Shown in pieces: positions 11,017 through 21,689 of a stretch of 64,000 nucleotides of DNA (position 1 is its first letter; the number at the start of each line of letters is the position of its first letter). The DNA is from Mycocentrospora acerina (taxonomy: Eukaryota > Ascomycota > Dothideomycetes > Pleosporales), in contig JAKUHH010000167.1 in NCBI GenBank assembly GCA_022701365.1, positions 186,001-250,000 of the forward strand, read 5' to 3'. A program made the position numbers and the translations under genes. The notes beneath the pieces were generated by a model. It searched no databases. It saw nothing but the letters and a program-made list of their open reading frames with translations, and was not told the DNA's origin.

Positions 11017-13917
11017 ATGGCTAATTCGAAGTGAGTAGCAGACGAAGCGATCGCGCACAATGATTGCGACAGAAGAGTCGACACCACTTCCAGAATCTTA
11101 ACTGACAACTCACAGATATGAGTATGTGCGCTCTTTTGAGCAGCCAGACAGCTTGTTGGCCAACACATGGATTGTGGTGAGGATCGACGGGCGTGGGTTC
11201 TCCAAGTAAGTCTCACTATTTCCCAACTCATTGAGTCACGTCGTATGCCTGGGATGATGTTGGACTCATAGAGAGACCGCTCAGAAACAACAATGCTCAT
11301 CGCCGGGGAGTTTCCAGGTGGTGTGGAATTGTGTGTCAAAATTTCCTGCTGACGGGACGGCTACAGACTTACCACAAAGTACAAGTTTGTCAAGCCCAAC
11401 GATAAAGACGCCCTGGATCTTATGAACGCTGCAGCTGAGGCTGTCATGAAAGAGTTACCAGACCTTGTGCTTGCGTATGGCAACAGCGATGAATTCAGGC
11501 AAGTCACTATTTTTGGACAACGCAAAAAATCAGTCAAGATGTTCCTTCATATGCCGGGAGACGCGGCTGCTGGGGCCAAGAACAGTCGCACCATCACCGT
11601 TGAGGCATCCTCCGCGCCTATCTCCGACCCGTCTAGAGCGGTACCCGATTATTCTGGGGTAGGTTGATCTGACTTAAACTACAGCTTTGTTTTCCATAAG
11701 GACTGTGTTCTGTTTGAGCGGCGAGCTAGGTATGTACTCACCATCTAGACCTAATCCAACAAATTGGAGGGCCGTGATGCACAAGCTGGAAACTGACATT
11801 GCTCAGCAAGCTGACGACAACAATCGTGTCAACATTCACCTCATATTATGTATTCCTCTGGTCAAAGTATTTCCCGACTAAGCCACTCACCCCGCCTCTG
11901 CCCTCGTTCGACGGGCGCGCGGTATGCTATCCAAGCGACACAAATTTGAGGGATTATATGAGCTGGCGGCAAGCTGATTGTATGTTGTTAAAACCCAGAC
12001 TGCATGCCTTTACTTTCTCTGACCATAATTCAAGGCCATATCAACAATCTCTACAACACAACGTTTTGGACGCTTGTTCAGCAGGGTGGCATGGGTGCCC
12101 GAGAAGCTGAACAAAGACTTTCGGGATCTGTGTCATCTGAGAAACACGAGATCCTGTTCAAGGAGTTTGGAATCAACTACAACAACGAACCTGAGTGTTT
12201 CAAGAAGGGCACAGTCCTATATCGTGATGTGGGTCACATATGAACATGGTCATCAACATGAAACTGTAAGGTCTGACATGCGTAGTTCTATCCTACACGA
12301 CCTGCTCAACCATTGTCAACACCTACTCAGGCACCAGAATCATCGACGCCTGTTCATATATCAGATTCGTCAACACCATTGGCCCAACTGGAGCCCAAGC
12401 AATCTCAAGCAAAGTCGTCTTCCAAGCCATCTGAACAAGTCGAACGAGATATCTCAGACAACATTGAATCCCCTCTGTTCCCAGGTCCAGGCCCGACATT
12501 CCTGTCGACATCCTCATCTCCATCGCCATCGTCCTCGCCAACCAAGATGCTCGGATCCGCCGTACCTGACCCATTGCGATCCCACCCAGTTAGCCCCAGC
12601 AATAGCACTTGGCCCCCACCATCAATGCCACTTTCGCCTCCCTCAACCATCACATCACCCTGCACGAAGCAACCTGTCCGAACACTCACACCTCTCCCAC
12701 TCTCTCCACCAATTCTAAAGCCAAGCAACCGTCCTCCACTTTCCCTTAACGCACCCAACCCAACTACACGAGACAATTTCTCTCCAGTCTCTCCCCCTGA
12801 CAACTTCTCTTCGTTTCCCACTGTACCCAGCTACTCCGAACCTCTCAGACGCTATGTATCCCACTCAGCATCCGCGTCTGTGCCTCTCAATGGGTCTTCA
12901 AAGGCAGCGGTACCCCGCCAACGCTCACCCAGTCTCTCCACCCTACCCATAACATCGTCGGCATTCTCCCCCAACGACCCACCCCCTATCCCCGTCCGCA
13001 TATCTAGCATCCCACCCTCGGCCGCGCCCCGCAAACTCTCCTTACAGCACCACCGTCTTGGCCAAACACCATCTTATACGCAAGCACATACATATGCCTA
13101 CGCGGAGAAAGAGGTCGCTAATCTAACGAGTCCGTATCTTGGGCTCACATCTACCCCCTCTTCCACTACCACATTCACCCCTGCAAGCGGCCAGCGCAGA
13201 CCGTCTCCTCCACTCGCTCTGCGCACCAACAAAGCCCTCCCCTCCCCGCCCATGAGCAGAGCAGAAGAGGTGCGCACACGAGAGAAGGTTATTGACGGGG
13301 AGATTCTAGGCTGGCGCCGGATTGTGCAGGACAAGCATGAAAATATGCAGCAACAGCAACACCAGCACCAGCACCAGCACCAGCACCAGCAGGGGTACAA
13401 CGGAGAGGTGGTTGAGCTACCCGCTTCGTCATCGCCAAAGATGGGCCAACGGACCCATGTGCGGCTACACTCTGCGCCCATTATGCAGTCTGCGCCCAAC
13501 ACCGCGCATGTTAGATCCAGCCGGGAAGAAGAGCGAGAACGAGAGCGAGAGCGAGAGCGAGAGAGAAATGCAGCGAGTAAGGGAAAAGGCAAGGAGAAAC
13601 AACAAACCTCACAGCAAGATCACGACGTGCAGCCCACCCTCCCGCTGAAAATCAAGGAGAAACATGCGCCGGGAGAAAAGGAAAAGGAGCGGAAAAAAGA
13701 TAAAGACAAGGACAAGGACAAGGACAAGGACAGGGGTAAGGAAAGGGTAAAGGAAAAAGACACTGGTGGCAGACCTGTGCAGCAGAGTCGTACGCAACGG
13801 GAAAAGGAGCGCAAGAAGAGACACCGAGCGGCGGTTCTGATGGAGCATGTTGATGTGATTCGTGATGAGTTTTGGGAGGCAAGGCCGTGGATATTGAGTG
13901 GGAGGGTTGGAGGGTGA
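11017..13917 (+). CDS. THG1: tRNA(His) guanylyltransferase THG1 with giant disordered insertion
   Basis: Seven exons (11017-11030, 11116-11205, 11367-11498, 11685-11729, 11807-11979, 12035-12228, 12331-13917) join in phase to 744 residues. Thg1 adds the essential G-1 nucleotide to tRNA-His. The core (residues 1-216) is canonical: MANSKYEYVRSFEQ, the metal-binding RIDGRGFS with Asp29, then AYGNSDEFSFVFHK with Asp76/Glu77, the same numbering as the human enzyme. SYYVFLW and INNLYNTTFW follow. After GTVLYRD the last exon inserts about 485 low-complexity residues before the conserved end EHVDVIRDEFWEARPW. The insertion is Ser/Pro-rich, then has His-Gln, Arg-Glu and Lys-Asp repeats. Fungal and animal Thg1 is usually 240-300 residues. 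The exon-6/7 join (12229-12330 intron, branch site CTCAAC) is phase-compatible and keeps the frame open to the genuine C-terminus. Confidence 0.88.
11499..11684 (+). other. GC-AG intron in THG1
   Basis: The donor reads CAG|GCAAGT, the standard context for rare GC donors, and the acceptor ACTACAG. Splicing here joins the codons for SDEF-S-FVFHK exactly as in the family. No GT donor in the vicinity restores the frame. Retention leads to a stop near 11667. Confidence 0.8.
13346..13734 (+). repeat. Three in-frame microsatellites within the THG1 insertion
   Basis: CAGCAC/CAGCAA units (about 13346-13393) encode alternating His-Gln. GAGCGA units (about 13527-13567) encode Arg-Glu. AAGGAC units (about 13699-13734) encode Lys-Asp. 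All are hexanucleotide or trinucleotide based and keep the reading frame, so copy-number changes would alter length but not frame. Confidence 0.85.
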
Positions 13918-14203
13918 TGTTGAAGTTGGTGTTTGTATTGCTGATGGTGGTGGTGGTGGATCGAGCATGTATTGAGGTTGAGGTTGAGGTTAAGAGAGAG
14001 AGAGAGAGAGAGGGATGGGGAATGTAAATGTGAAGAAATTTAGAAATGTACACAGGAGATTATTACTACTACTGCTACTACCTATACTACCTATACGCTT
14101 TTCCTTTACCAATACTTGGCCTATCCATCCATCCATCCATTCACCCTATTCTACTGCCTTGCTAGCTAGCTAAATAAATAGTAACCAAGTGAATAGTAGC
14201 CGT

Positions 14204-17200
14204 CTAACTCCAAACGGGCTTATCTTCATCCTCATCCCCAACCTCACTATTCCCATTTCCATTCCCCAGCTTCTCTTTGCCCTTGCCCATCCTCTTGATG
14301 CTGCTCCACGTCAATCCGCCACTACTCTTGGTACTCGGATTCGGGCTATTCCCCAGCATGGGACTATGTCCGCTGATGGAATCGGCGCTCCTGCCCAGGC
14401 CCAGGAAGAAGCCTCCGCTCGACTCGTCGTGCGGCGTCTCATCTGGGGTGCTGGGCATGTCGGCCTTTTTGCTGAAGCGCTTTCCCAGCGTGAGGAACTG
14501 GGTGGTGGAACCTTTGCGGGAGAGTTTCTGGATAAAAGATTCGCGGCCAGTGGAGCCATCGTGGTTGGATGTGGATTGGGAGGTGCTGCGCTCGAGGGAT
14601 TCGCGGGGGGAGGCTTCGCTTTGGTCGGCGGTGCTGAGTAAGGAAGGAGTGTCGCGGCTGGGACGTGAGTATTGTGGGGACATGTTGCCGCCGCTGGTAA
14701 AATGGAAACTTGTGCCGGCGTCGCTGGAGACTTCCGAGGCGAAACCGGCTTTTCGAGCGGCTTTGTCGGCCTTTTCCTGTTTGGCCCTTTTCTCCTTCTC
14801 TTCCTTCTTTTCAGCCTTTTCAGCCTTCTTGGCTTCTTTTTCGGCAGCGCGCTCGGCAGCTTTCTTGGCTTTTTCGGCCTTGTCCTCTTCAGTTTTCTTG
14901 CCGAGAGGAAAGCCTAGGGTGAATGCGGCGGCGGCGGGGTTGAGCTGTTTGGGCGGGGTTGGAGGAATTGGCGGAAGAAGATCCATGGACGCAAAGGGCA
15001 TATGAGAAGCCGAGGATTGGGGTCGAGTGCCGATTGGTGCTTGTATGGGGGATCGGACGTTGGTGGGGAAGTCGAGAAGGTCGTCTTGCAGTAGATCATC
15101 ATGGATCAAGTTGGTCGTTGATCCGTGCTGGGCCGATGGACGACGAGACGGCATTCTTGACCAGGATGTCGTGTTGGTGTTGTTGATGCTCCAGTCGACC
15201 CCAAGAGGACTGTTGCGTGCGCCGAATGCGTCTACGGACCATCCGAATCGAGTCTGGCTTTCGGTCGAGGGACGAGGCAGAGCAAAGCCTTCACCAGATT
15301 TTGTGGATCCCTGGCGGGGAGACGACGGCCGTTCCGAGCCCAATACAGACGACAGCCACGGATCGCCTTTGGCGCCAAACATGTTGAACGGGCGCTTTCG
15401 CGTCGTCACATGTTTGGGACTGCTAGATGATTCAACGGGCTCCGTCTTGGTACGTATAAAGGCATCGTACCACGCGCCCTCCGAGTGACTTCCCCGGCGG
15501 CGAGACGAACCAGTAGGGTCTAAATCGTGCTCCTGTCGGGGTAGCGACTGACTCTGGGCCAGCTTCAGAGAGCCCAATGCTGGACCATCGGAGAAGGTCT
15601 TGCCACGCTGCCTGTTTAGTCCAAAGAGATTGCCGAAGCGGCTGGCTTGTGGGTTTATCATAAAAGAACTCGAGGTTGAGCGGATGGAGCGTCTGTCGCT
15701 GTCCATGTTGTTTTCGTTGTTTGGATAGTACTGCAACTCACCGGCACTCTCCCGTGGACTGGCAAATGCACTTCTCGGAGGGCTTTGGGGAGAGGCTGGA
15801 GAGCTGGAACCCTGGGCTCGATCCATTGTCTCGGGAGCACCCAGGCCTGGTAGGACGCTTCGTAGATGCGGTGACGGGTCTAGTGAGGCTGGCTGAGGTG
15901 GTCCTGGATGGTGATGACGATGATGATGATGGTCGTCGTCGTCGTTGTCATCGTCATCTTCTGCGTCGGTCAAGCCCAGATCATCTCCAAACAGGCCGGC
16001 TGGCAATAGAGCACCAGCCGTTGGACTCATTGGTGCCCCACCGGTTAGGCTCTCAATATCGGCCTGCGAGAAAGAGGGCGTGTGCATGTGTCCCCGTGGA
16101 GGCAAGGCCATGCCGTTGACGGGATTGAAGTAGGGAGTTACAGAAGCATACGATGGTGCTGCCGTCGCATTGAGGCTGTTGAAGGGAGCCGACGAGGAGT
16201 GCACAAAGCCTCCAGGCGTCGAAGAAAGCAACCCCTCGTGCGTGGTGTAAGAGTGATTCTGCTGGCTGTGCCTTCGCACTGGGCCCATTTCGGGAACGGG
16301 CGGTCCGGTGAAGAGGTGCGGCTGGCTCATGCGACGTTGCTGCAAAAAGTGCAGTCTAGTCGAAACCTCGTGGTTTGCCCGTTCGGCCTCGTTGTACAGT
16401 TGCCAGGCGTGGGCGTACTGTTGCTGCAAGAGGTTCAGGGCCATTTTCCAACGATTGTCCTCGTCGCGGTCGGCATTTTCGTCATGGGCATCCCCGCCTT
16501 CCTGGCCCTCCTCGAGCCGCCGTCTCTCTTCTTCCAAGGCCTTTATCTGGATTCCCTTTTCGTGGATAGTGTCCTCGAGGACCTTGTTTTCCTGAATTTC
16601 TTCGGCGTGGCGGACTTTTGTAGCTTCGATGCGCCTCTCGGACGCAGCCTCGTATTCGACGCGCTCCCGTTTGATATTTTCCGCCGCGTCCCTCAGCTCG
16701 CCCGCCTCCCGTGTCCACTTTGCCACGTCGTCCTTGAGCTTCTTGCGCTCGGCCTCCTTTTGGCGCAGCAGCTTTTCCTGCTGGGTTCGTCTAGCCTGGG
16801 CGGCGGCGTTTTGGCGTTCGAGAGTAGCGACTTCCTTTCTCAGGTCGCGGCTGGCGTCCTCCTTTTCCTTGAGAGCCATTTTCTTCTCGTCGCGCTTGTC
16901 TGCCAAGATTGCCTTTTGGGTGACAAAGTCCTGGTCCTCGTCCTCCATCTGGCGCTGCATGTCGTCGAGGTCGCGGCGCAGGCCATCGAGCTTCTCGGTA
17001 AGCTGTCGGATCGAGTCTGAGGGGTCGAGGGCGTCGTGTGCCGAACGAGCCTGGTCTGCGGTTTGCGAGGCAGGCGAGTTCCTGCGGCCCGTGTCGGGGC
17101 GTCTTAGGCGGGAGGCGGTGCTATTGCTGTGTTCGCGGGTCATGACGGGGGCGACAAAGGGGGTGGCGACAATGTCGACGAGGCTCTTGTTGGAGCGGAT

Positions 17201-18015
17201 GACGGGGGCGGGGTTGGAGGCGTCATTGGCGGGCAACGCAGGGAGCGTGTCCTTGTGGGCGGGGGGGTTGTAGTAGTGCAGCGAGTCGGCGGGCAGAGTG
17301 CGCAGGCGGATGGGGACGCTGGGGGCCTGGAAGTTTGACGAGTTGAGGGTGACGATGCGGACGGTGTAGTGGCAGTCGGGCAGCAGATTCTCAATGGTAA
17401 TGGAGGTGTCGTGGGGGGCGACGTCGCCAATGTCGATGCCGTTGATGCGTACGACATACTTGAGGACGGGGGCGCGGTGGTCGGGGGGCTTCCAGTGCAG
17501 CGACACGCCGTCGGCCTTGATGGCGGCGAGGGAGACGAGCGGGGCGACGGGGACCTCGAGGCCGAGGACGTGGACGAGCTTGTCGACGGGCTGGGAGAGG
17601 ACCTGGTAGGCGCGGAAGGCGACCCTGGGGTGTGTGAGTGTTTGTGTATAGATAGCATGGGTGTGGGGGTGTGTGTATTTGTATGTGCATGGGCGTGGGT
17701 GTGGGTGTGGGTATGAGGAAGGAATGGGGGAAGAATGGGGAAGGAATGGGGAAGGAATGGGCAAGGAACGAGTAAGGAACGAGGAAGGAATGGGCAAGGA
17801 ACGAATAAGGAACGAGTAAGGAATGGGGAAGGAACGGATAAGGAACGGGCAAGGAATGCAGGCGGTGTGAGCAGCGAGGGCGTGGCATACCAGAACAGGG
17901 CCGAGACGATGCAGGCGGTGCGCAGCCAGCCCGAGGACGAGGAGAGCAGCGTCTCCATGTTGTAGCGGGCGACGTCGGGCGGCCAGTACAGCGAGGCGGC
18001 GGGGTCGGAGAACAT
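14204..18015 (-). CDS. Membrane-anchored fibronectin type III / coiled-coil protein
   Basis: Two exons, 18015-17891 and 17624-14204, give 1181 residues. A short N-terminus carries one likely membrane segment (about residues 30-50, WLRTACIVSALFWVAF) that spans the splice junction. A fibronectin type III domain follows (about 65-150; VSLHWKPPDHRAPVLKYVV ... CHYTVRIVTLN). Next is a long coiled coil (about 220-440, rich in Lys/Glu/Arg, starting SIRQLTEKLDGLRRDLDDM), then a Ser/Pro-rich disordered region with short Asp and His runs, and a basic Ala/Lys/Glu coiled coil near 990-1050. Similar FN3-coiled-coil proteins occur across filamentous ascomycetes without assigned function. A membrane-tethered scaffold is inference. 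The start ATG at 18015 is chosen because it opens a compact conserved-looking N-terminus; the upstream frame is open in GC-rich DNA. The last 290 bp of intergenic sequence separate it convergently from THG1. Confidence 0.8.
17629..17862 (-). repeat. Intronic GT-rich tract and ~11-bp minisatellite
   Basis: The single 266-nt intron of the FN3 gene (17625-17890) contains a TGTG-rich tract (about 17629-17712) and an imperfect minisatellite (about 17719-17862). Its unit on the plus strand is close to GGGGAAGGAAT or GTAAGGAACGA, in roughly a dozen copies. Confidence 0.8.
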
Positions 18016-18999
18016 GGCGGCGGACGGCGAGGGCGCGTGGTTGACTGGCAGTGATTGACAGTGAAGAACTGCAACTGGCAGCAGTCGACGGCAGGAAGCG
18101 TCGAAGCGGCCGGCTTGGCTCCGGGAGGGGTTAGCGCGGCAGGGCTGCAGTTCTCCGCATTCTGCAGAGTGCATTGTGCGCTCTGCACGCTGCACGCCGC
18201 ACGCTGCATTCCGCCCACGCTCAGACAAAGGACGTGTGTCCCGGAGCAGGCGTGCATCATGTGATTCCGTGCTTCACCCCAGCCTGGGCGTGCGTGCTCG
18301 AATCAGGCGGGTGCAGACAGCCCCGCCGTGCATGGTTGAGTCCCAACACATGTGTCGAGCCATGTCTTGTCTCGCGGCGTGCATGTGAAGACGCTCCCTC
18401 TCCTCCTCCTCTGCCTGCCTGCCTGCCCGTCTGCCCTTATAGCCAGCCAACGCCGCCAGCATGTCACCCCCGGGCCCCGTGCTCTCCCAGCCATCTGCTT
18501 TGCCGTGGCCCAGCACCTCGCCCGCTGCCTCGCCCGCCCCACGTCGCTCGTCCCATGACCGGTGACGGGTGTCCCTCGGCCATCGCGTTGCTCCCCAAGC
18601 AGGCCCTGCGCCGTCATAGCCCTCTGAGCCCTCCACTCCCCAACTAGCAGCACCCTCCGCTCCACCTCCAGCACCCACCACCACCACCGTCGCCGCCGCA
18701 CATTCACATGTGAAAGCACGCGCCCGCCCATTCCAGCGTCTTTCACCGGCCTGCTGCACACGTGTGCCACGCTGCATAAGAGCCTGCACCCATTGCCCGT
18801 TCCTGCCCTGCCCTGCCCTGCCCTGTCCTGTCCTGTCCTGTGTGCCCTGCAAACTGCTGCAACCTGCTGCAATCGTATCTGCAACAGCTGCGACCACATC
18901 TGCAACTGCTGCAATCACATCTGCAACAGCTGCAATCACGTCTGCACCTGCTGCAACAACCGCAACCACACCTGCAACGGCTGCAAGAGCACGCCCACA
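18016..18999. promoter_or_regulatory. Divergent promoter region FN3 gene / PAH1
   Basis: 984 bp between divergent start codons, GC-rich and Cys/Pro/His-codon rich in several frames, which produces long spurious ORFs. It holds both promoters and 5' leaders. The PAH1-proximal part is repetitive (see the separate repeat entry). Confidence 0.5.
18805..18990 (+). repeat. CCCTG pentamers and 21-nt CTGCAA-type repeat just upstream of PAH1
   Basis: About 18805-18840 is a run of CCCTG/TCCTG pentamers. From 18877 to 18960 four 21-nt units of the type ATCTGCAACAGCTGCAATCA follow in tandem, with a further related unit at 18970-18990. The repeat ends 10 bp before the PAH1 ATG and its period is a multiple of three. 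Confidence 0.85.
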
Positions 19000-21348
19000 A
19001 TGAACTACGTGCGCTCCCTCACCGGCAGCGTCTCCAAGGGCTGGAACTCCATCAACCCCGCCACCCTCAGCGGCGCCATCGATGCCATTGTCGTCGAGCG
19101 CGACGACGGCAGCCTGGCATGCTCGCCCTTCCACGTCCGCTTCGGCAAATACCAGATCCTGCGCCCCTCGGACAAAAAGGTCGAGTTCAGGGTCAATGGC
19201 CACCTCCAGCCCTACTCCATGAAGCTCGGCGAGGGCGGCGAGGCCTTTTTCGTCTTCGAGACGTCGGCCGCCGTGCCCGAGGAGATGCAGACGTCGCCCA
19301 TTGCCTCGCCCGCCTCGAGCCCCGAGCAGAAGCCCCTTGAGCTGCCCGAGAACCGCGCCTTTGACGACGAGCCCGAGCCCTTTGACCTCGACAGCGTCGA
19401 CGCCGGCATCCGCCGCAGGGGCCGCATGTCCATGTCCGTCCCGCCCTCGGACCACATGGACATGGACCTCGACGCCGAGCTGGGGCGCCCAAAGTCGGGC
19501 GACTGGTCAGGCTTCCACGTCCACCGCGCCAACACCGACACCCTGCTCCCCTCGTCGCCGCCCACGGACCCCTTTGCCGACGTCTTTGATGCCTCGTCCA
19601 CCCATGAACAGCACGGCCCGCTGCAAATCAGCAAGGCCGACGCCACCTCGTGGAACAGGTCGGCACGCTCAGCCAGCCCCCCGCCAGTCTCGCGCGCCGA
19701 GGCCGTGGCCCGCTCCATCAAGCTGTCCAAGATTCTCTTCGCCTCCAACATCCCCAACAAGGTCACCGAGACGGGCGACCTCGAGCTGGACATGACGGGC
19801 TACAAGAGCAGCGAAGAGGACTCGCTGCGCGCAGAGTTTATTGCGCGCAAGATCCTCTCCGACGAAATCGCCGGCGACTACGACATTGGCGCCCTGATTG
19901 GCGCAGACGAGAACGGCAACCTGTGGATATACAGCAGCGAGGAGGCAAAGGCAGCCGCCATGCAAAAGTCGTCCCTCTCCCTCCTCAACGAGGCTGCTCT
20001 GCGCTCCTCGGACGCCGTCTCGGACCCCGGCTATCAGAGCGACAGCAACCAGAGCGACAGCACCGCCGCCGACTTCTCCTCCCACCTGCGACGAGACTCG
20101 GACAGCACTCTTGGCACCTCGGCCCCTCACTCGCCCACCGCCCATGGCAATAAGCACAAGACCGAGACCAAAAACTACGCAAAGACACTGCGTCTGACCA
20201 GCGACCAGCTCAAAGCCCTCGACCTCAAGTCGGGCGCAAACACAATGAGCTTCACCGTCAACCGCTCAAAGTGCGAAGCCTACATGTTCTACTGGAAGCA
20301 CGACGTGCCCATTGTCATCTCCGACATTGACGGCACCATTACAAAGTCGGACGCCCTGGGCCAAGTCCTCAACATGATTGGCCGTGACTGGACGCATCAG
20401 GGAGTCGCAAAGCTCTACACGGACATTGTCAACAACGGGTACAACATCTTCTACCTGACCAGTCGCTCCGTAGGCCAGGCCGACACCACGAGAGCATACA
20501 TCAACGGCGTAGTCCAAGACTCGTACCGCATTCCCAAAGGCCCCGTCATCATGAGCCCGGACCGCACTATTGCCGCCCTCCGCCGCGAAATCTACCTCCG
20601 CAAGCCCGAGGTCTTCAAAATGGCCTGCCTCCGCGACATCATGTCGCTCTTTGACAAGCCCGCCGGCCAAACCCCCTTTTACGCCGGCTTTGGCAACCGC
20701 TTCACCGACGCGCTGAGCTACCGCTCCGTCAACATCCCCTCGACCCGCATCTTCACCATCAACTCAAACGCCGAGGTCAGCCTTGATGTCTTGTCCCTCA
20801 ACTCGTACAAGACGGGATACGCCAGCATGCGCGAGATTGTCGACCACTTCTTCCCTCCCGTCGGCCTACTCGTGCCCGCCGGCGGCGAGGCATTCACAGA
20901 CTTCAACTACTGGCGCGAACGACCACTCGACATTGAAGACTTTACAGACTCTGAAGATGACGAAGACGACGATGACGCCGACGACGACAATGAAACAGAA
21001 GCAGCGAGCCTCCGCAGCGAAGACGAGGGATCCGAAATCGGCGAAGACCTAGAGGCAAGCTACATGACGCAGGATTCTGTAGACGGCCCGTTTGTCGATA
21101 GTAATTCCATGGAGGAGTCGATTGTGGAGAGCATTGAAGGAGGTGGAGAGGAGTACTTTTATGACAACTACGACGACGACAATGACGCCGCCGGTGAGGA
21201 TGCAGACGACGAGTTTGCCGAGACGCCCGGCGAGGAAACAGAGGAATTGAATGTCGGCGTAGATCAAGCCGCGGCATTGATTACTGGCCTGAGTGTTGTC
21301 GAACCAGAGCTCACGCCTACCCCGAGGGGGAGTCCACGGCCCTCGTAA
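19000..21348 (+). CDS. PAH1: Phosphatidate phosphatase PAH1 (lipin)
   Basis: Intronless 782-residue lipin-family Mg-dependent phosphatidic acid phosphatase (Smp2/Ned1/Pah1). It makes diacylglycerol for triacylglycerol and phospholipid synthesis and restrains nuclear membrane growth. The N-LIP domain starts immediately at MNYVRSLTGSVSKGWNSINP, including the amphipathic membrane-binding helix, and continues DAIVVERDDGSLACSPFHVR. The catalytic DIDGT motif is at residues 442-446, followed by GRDWTHQGVAKLY, FYLTSR and a LRDI-type C-LIP segment. Linkers are Ser/Pro-rich, likely phosphorylated, and the C-terminus is very acidic. The ATG at 19000 is certain from the conserved N-terminal helix, though the frame stays open upstream through a Cys-codon-rich repeat. 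Confidence 0.95.
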   Translation: MNYVRSLTGSVSKGWNSINPATLSGAIDAIVVERDDGSLACSPFHVRFGKYQILRPSDKKVEFRVNGHLQPYSMKLGEGGEAFFVFETSAAVPEEMQTSPIASPASSPEQKPLELPENRAFDDEPEPFDLDSVDAGIRRRGRMSMSVPPSDHMDMDLDAELGRPKSGDWSGFHVHRANTDTLLPSSPPTDPFADVFDASSTHEQHGPLQISKADATSWNRSARSASPPPVSRAEAVARSIKLSKILFASNIPNKVTETGDLELDMTGYKSSEEDSLRAEFIARKILSDEIAGDYDIGALIGADENGNLWIYSSEEAKAAAMQKSSLSLLNEAALRSSDAVSDPGYQSDSNQSDSTAADFSSHLRRDSDSTLGTSAPHSPTAHGNKHKTETKNYAKTLRLTSDQLKALDLKSGANTMSFTVNRSKCEAYMFYWKHDVPIVISDIDGTITKSDALGQVLNMIGRDWTHQGVAKLYTDIVNNGYNIFYLTSRSVGQADTTRAYINGVVQDSYRIPKGPVIMSPDRTIAALRREIYLRKPEVFKMACLRDIMSLFDKPAGQTPFYAGFGNRFTDALSYRSVNIPSTRIFTINSNAEVSLDVLSLNSYKTGYASMREIVDHFFPPVGLLVPAGGEAFTDFNYWRERPLDIEDFTDSEDDEDDDDADDDNETEAASLRSEDEGSEIGEDLEASYMTQDSVDGPFVDSNSMEESIVESIEGGGEEYFYDNYDDDNDAAGEDADDEFAETPGEETEELNVGVDQAAALITGLSVVEPELTPTPRGSPRPS

Positions 21349-21689
21349 TCTGTAGTGATTGACAAGGACGAGTCAAGATGAGATGAGATGAGACATTACG
21401 CAGAGGGATTTCATTGTTTGCATAGCGTGCGTGTGTGGGCTGGACATTACTATCAGCATCAACATCAGTATCAGTATTAGTATCAACATTGGTATAGACA
21501 CCGAGAGACATGGGCATGGGCAAGGCGTTTTTTTTTCTTTGAATAATTTTTTTGTAAAAAATACTACATCTCGGGTATATTGAATATAATCCTCTTTTGT
21601 GCTTGAAAAGCCACTTCTCTATCCATCCATCCATCCTACTCTATATACTACGCCATGCCATGCCATGCCATGCCACTCCTCCTCCCCGC
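21349..21689. other. Convergent 3' region PAH1 / LAD
   Basis: 341 bp of shared 3' flanks with low-complexity tracts: ATCAGTATCA-type repeats near 21455-21495, a T run at about 21530, CATC repeats near 21620 and CCATG pentamers at about 21654-21672. No gene. Confidence 0.6.

Noticed and set aside
18793..18999. 69-residue Cys-rich N-terminal extension of PAH1
   Set aside because: It begins with TTG; lipins start at MNYV with the amphipathic helix. Kept only as a question in the findings.
18274..19455. 393-codon minus-strand open frame overlapping the PAH1 start and its promoter
   Set aside because: It is antisense to conserved PAH1 sequence in GC-rich DNA, with no recognisable domain and composition-driven residues.
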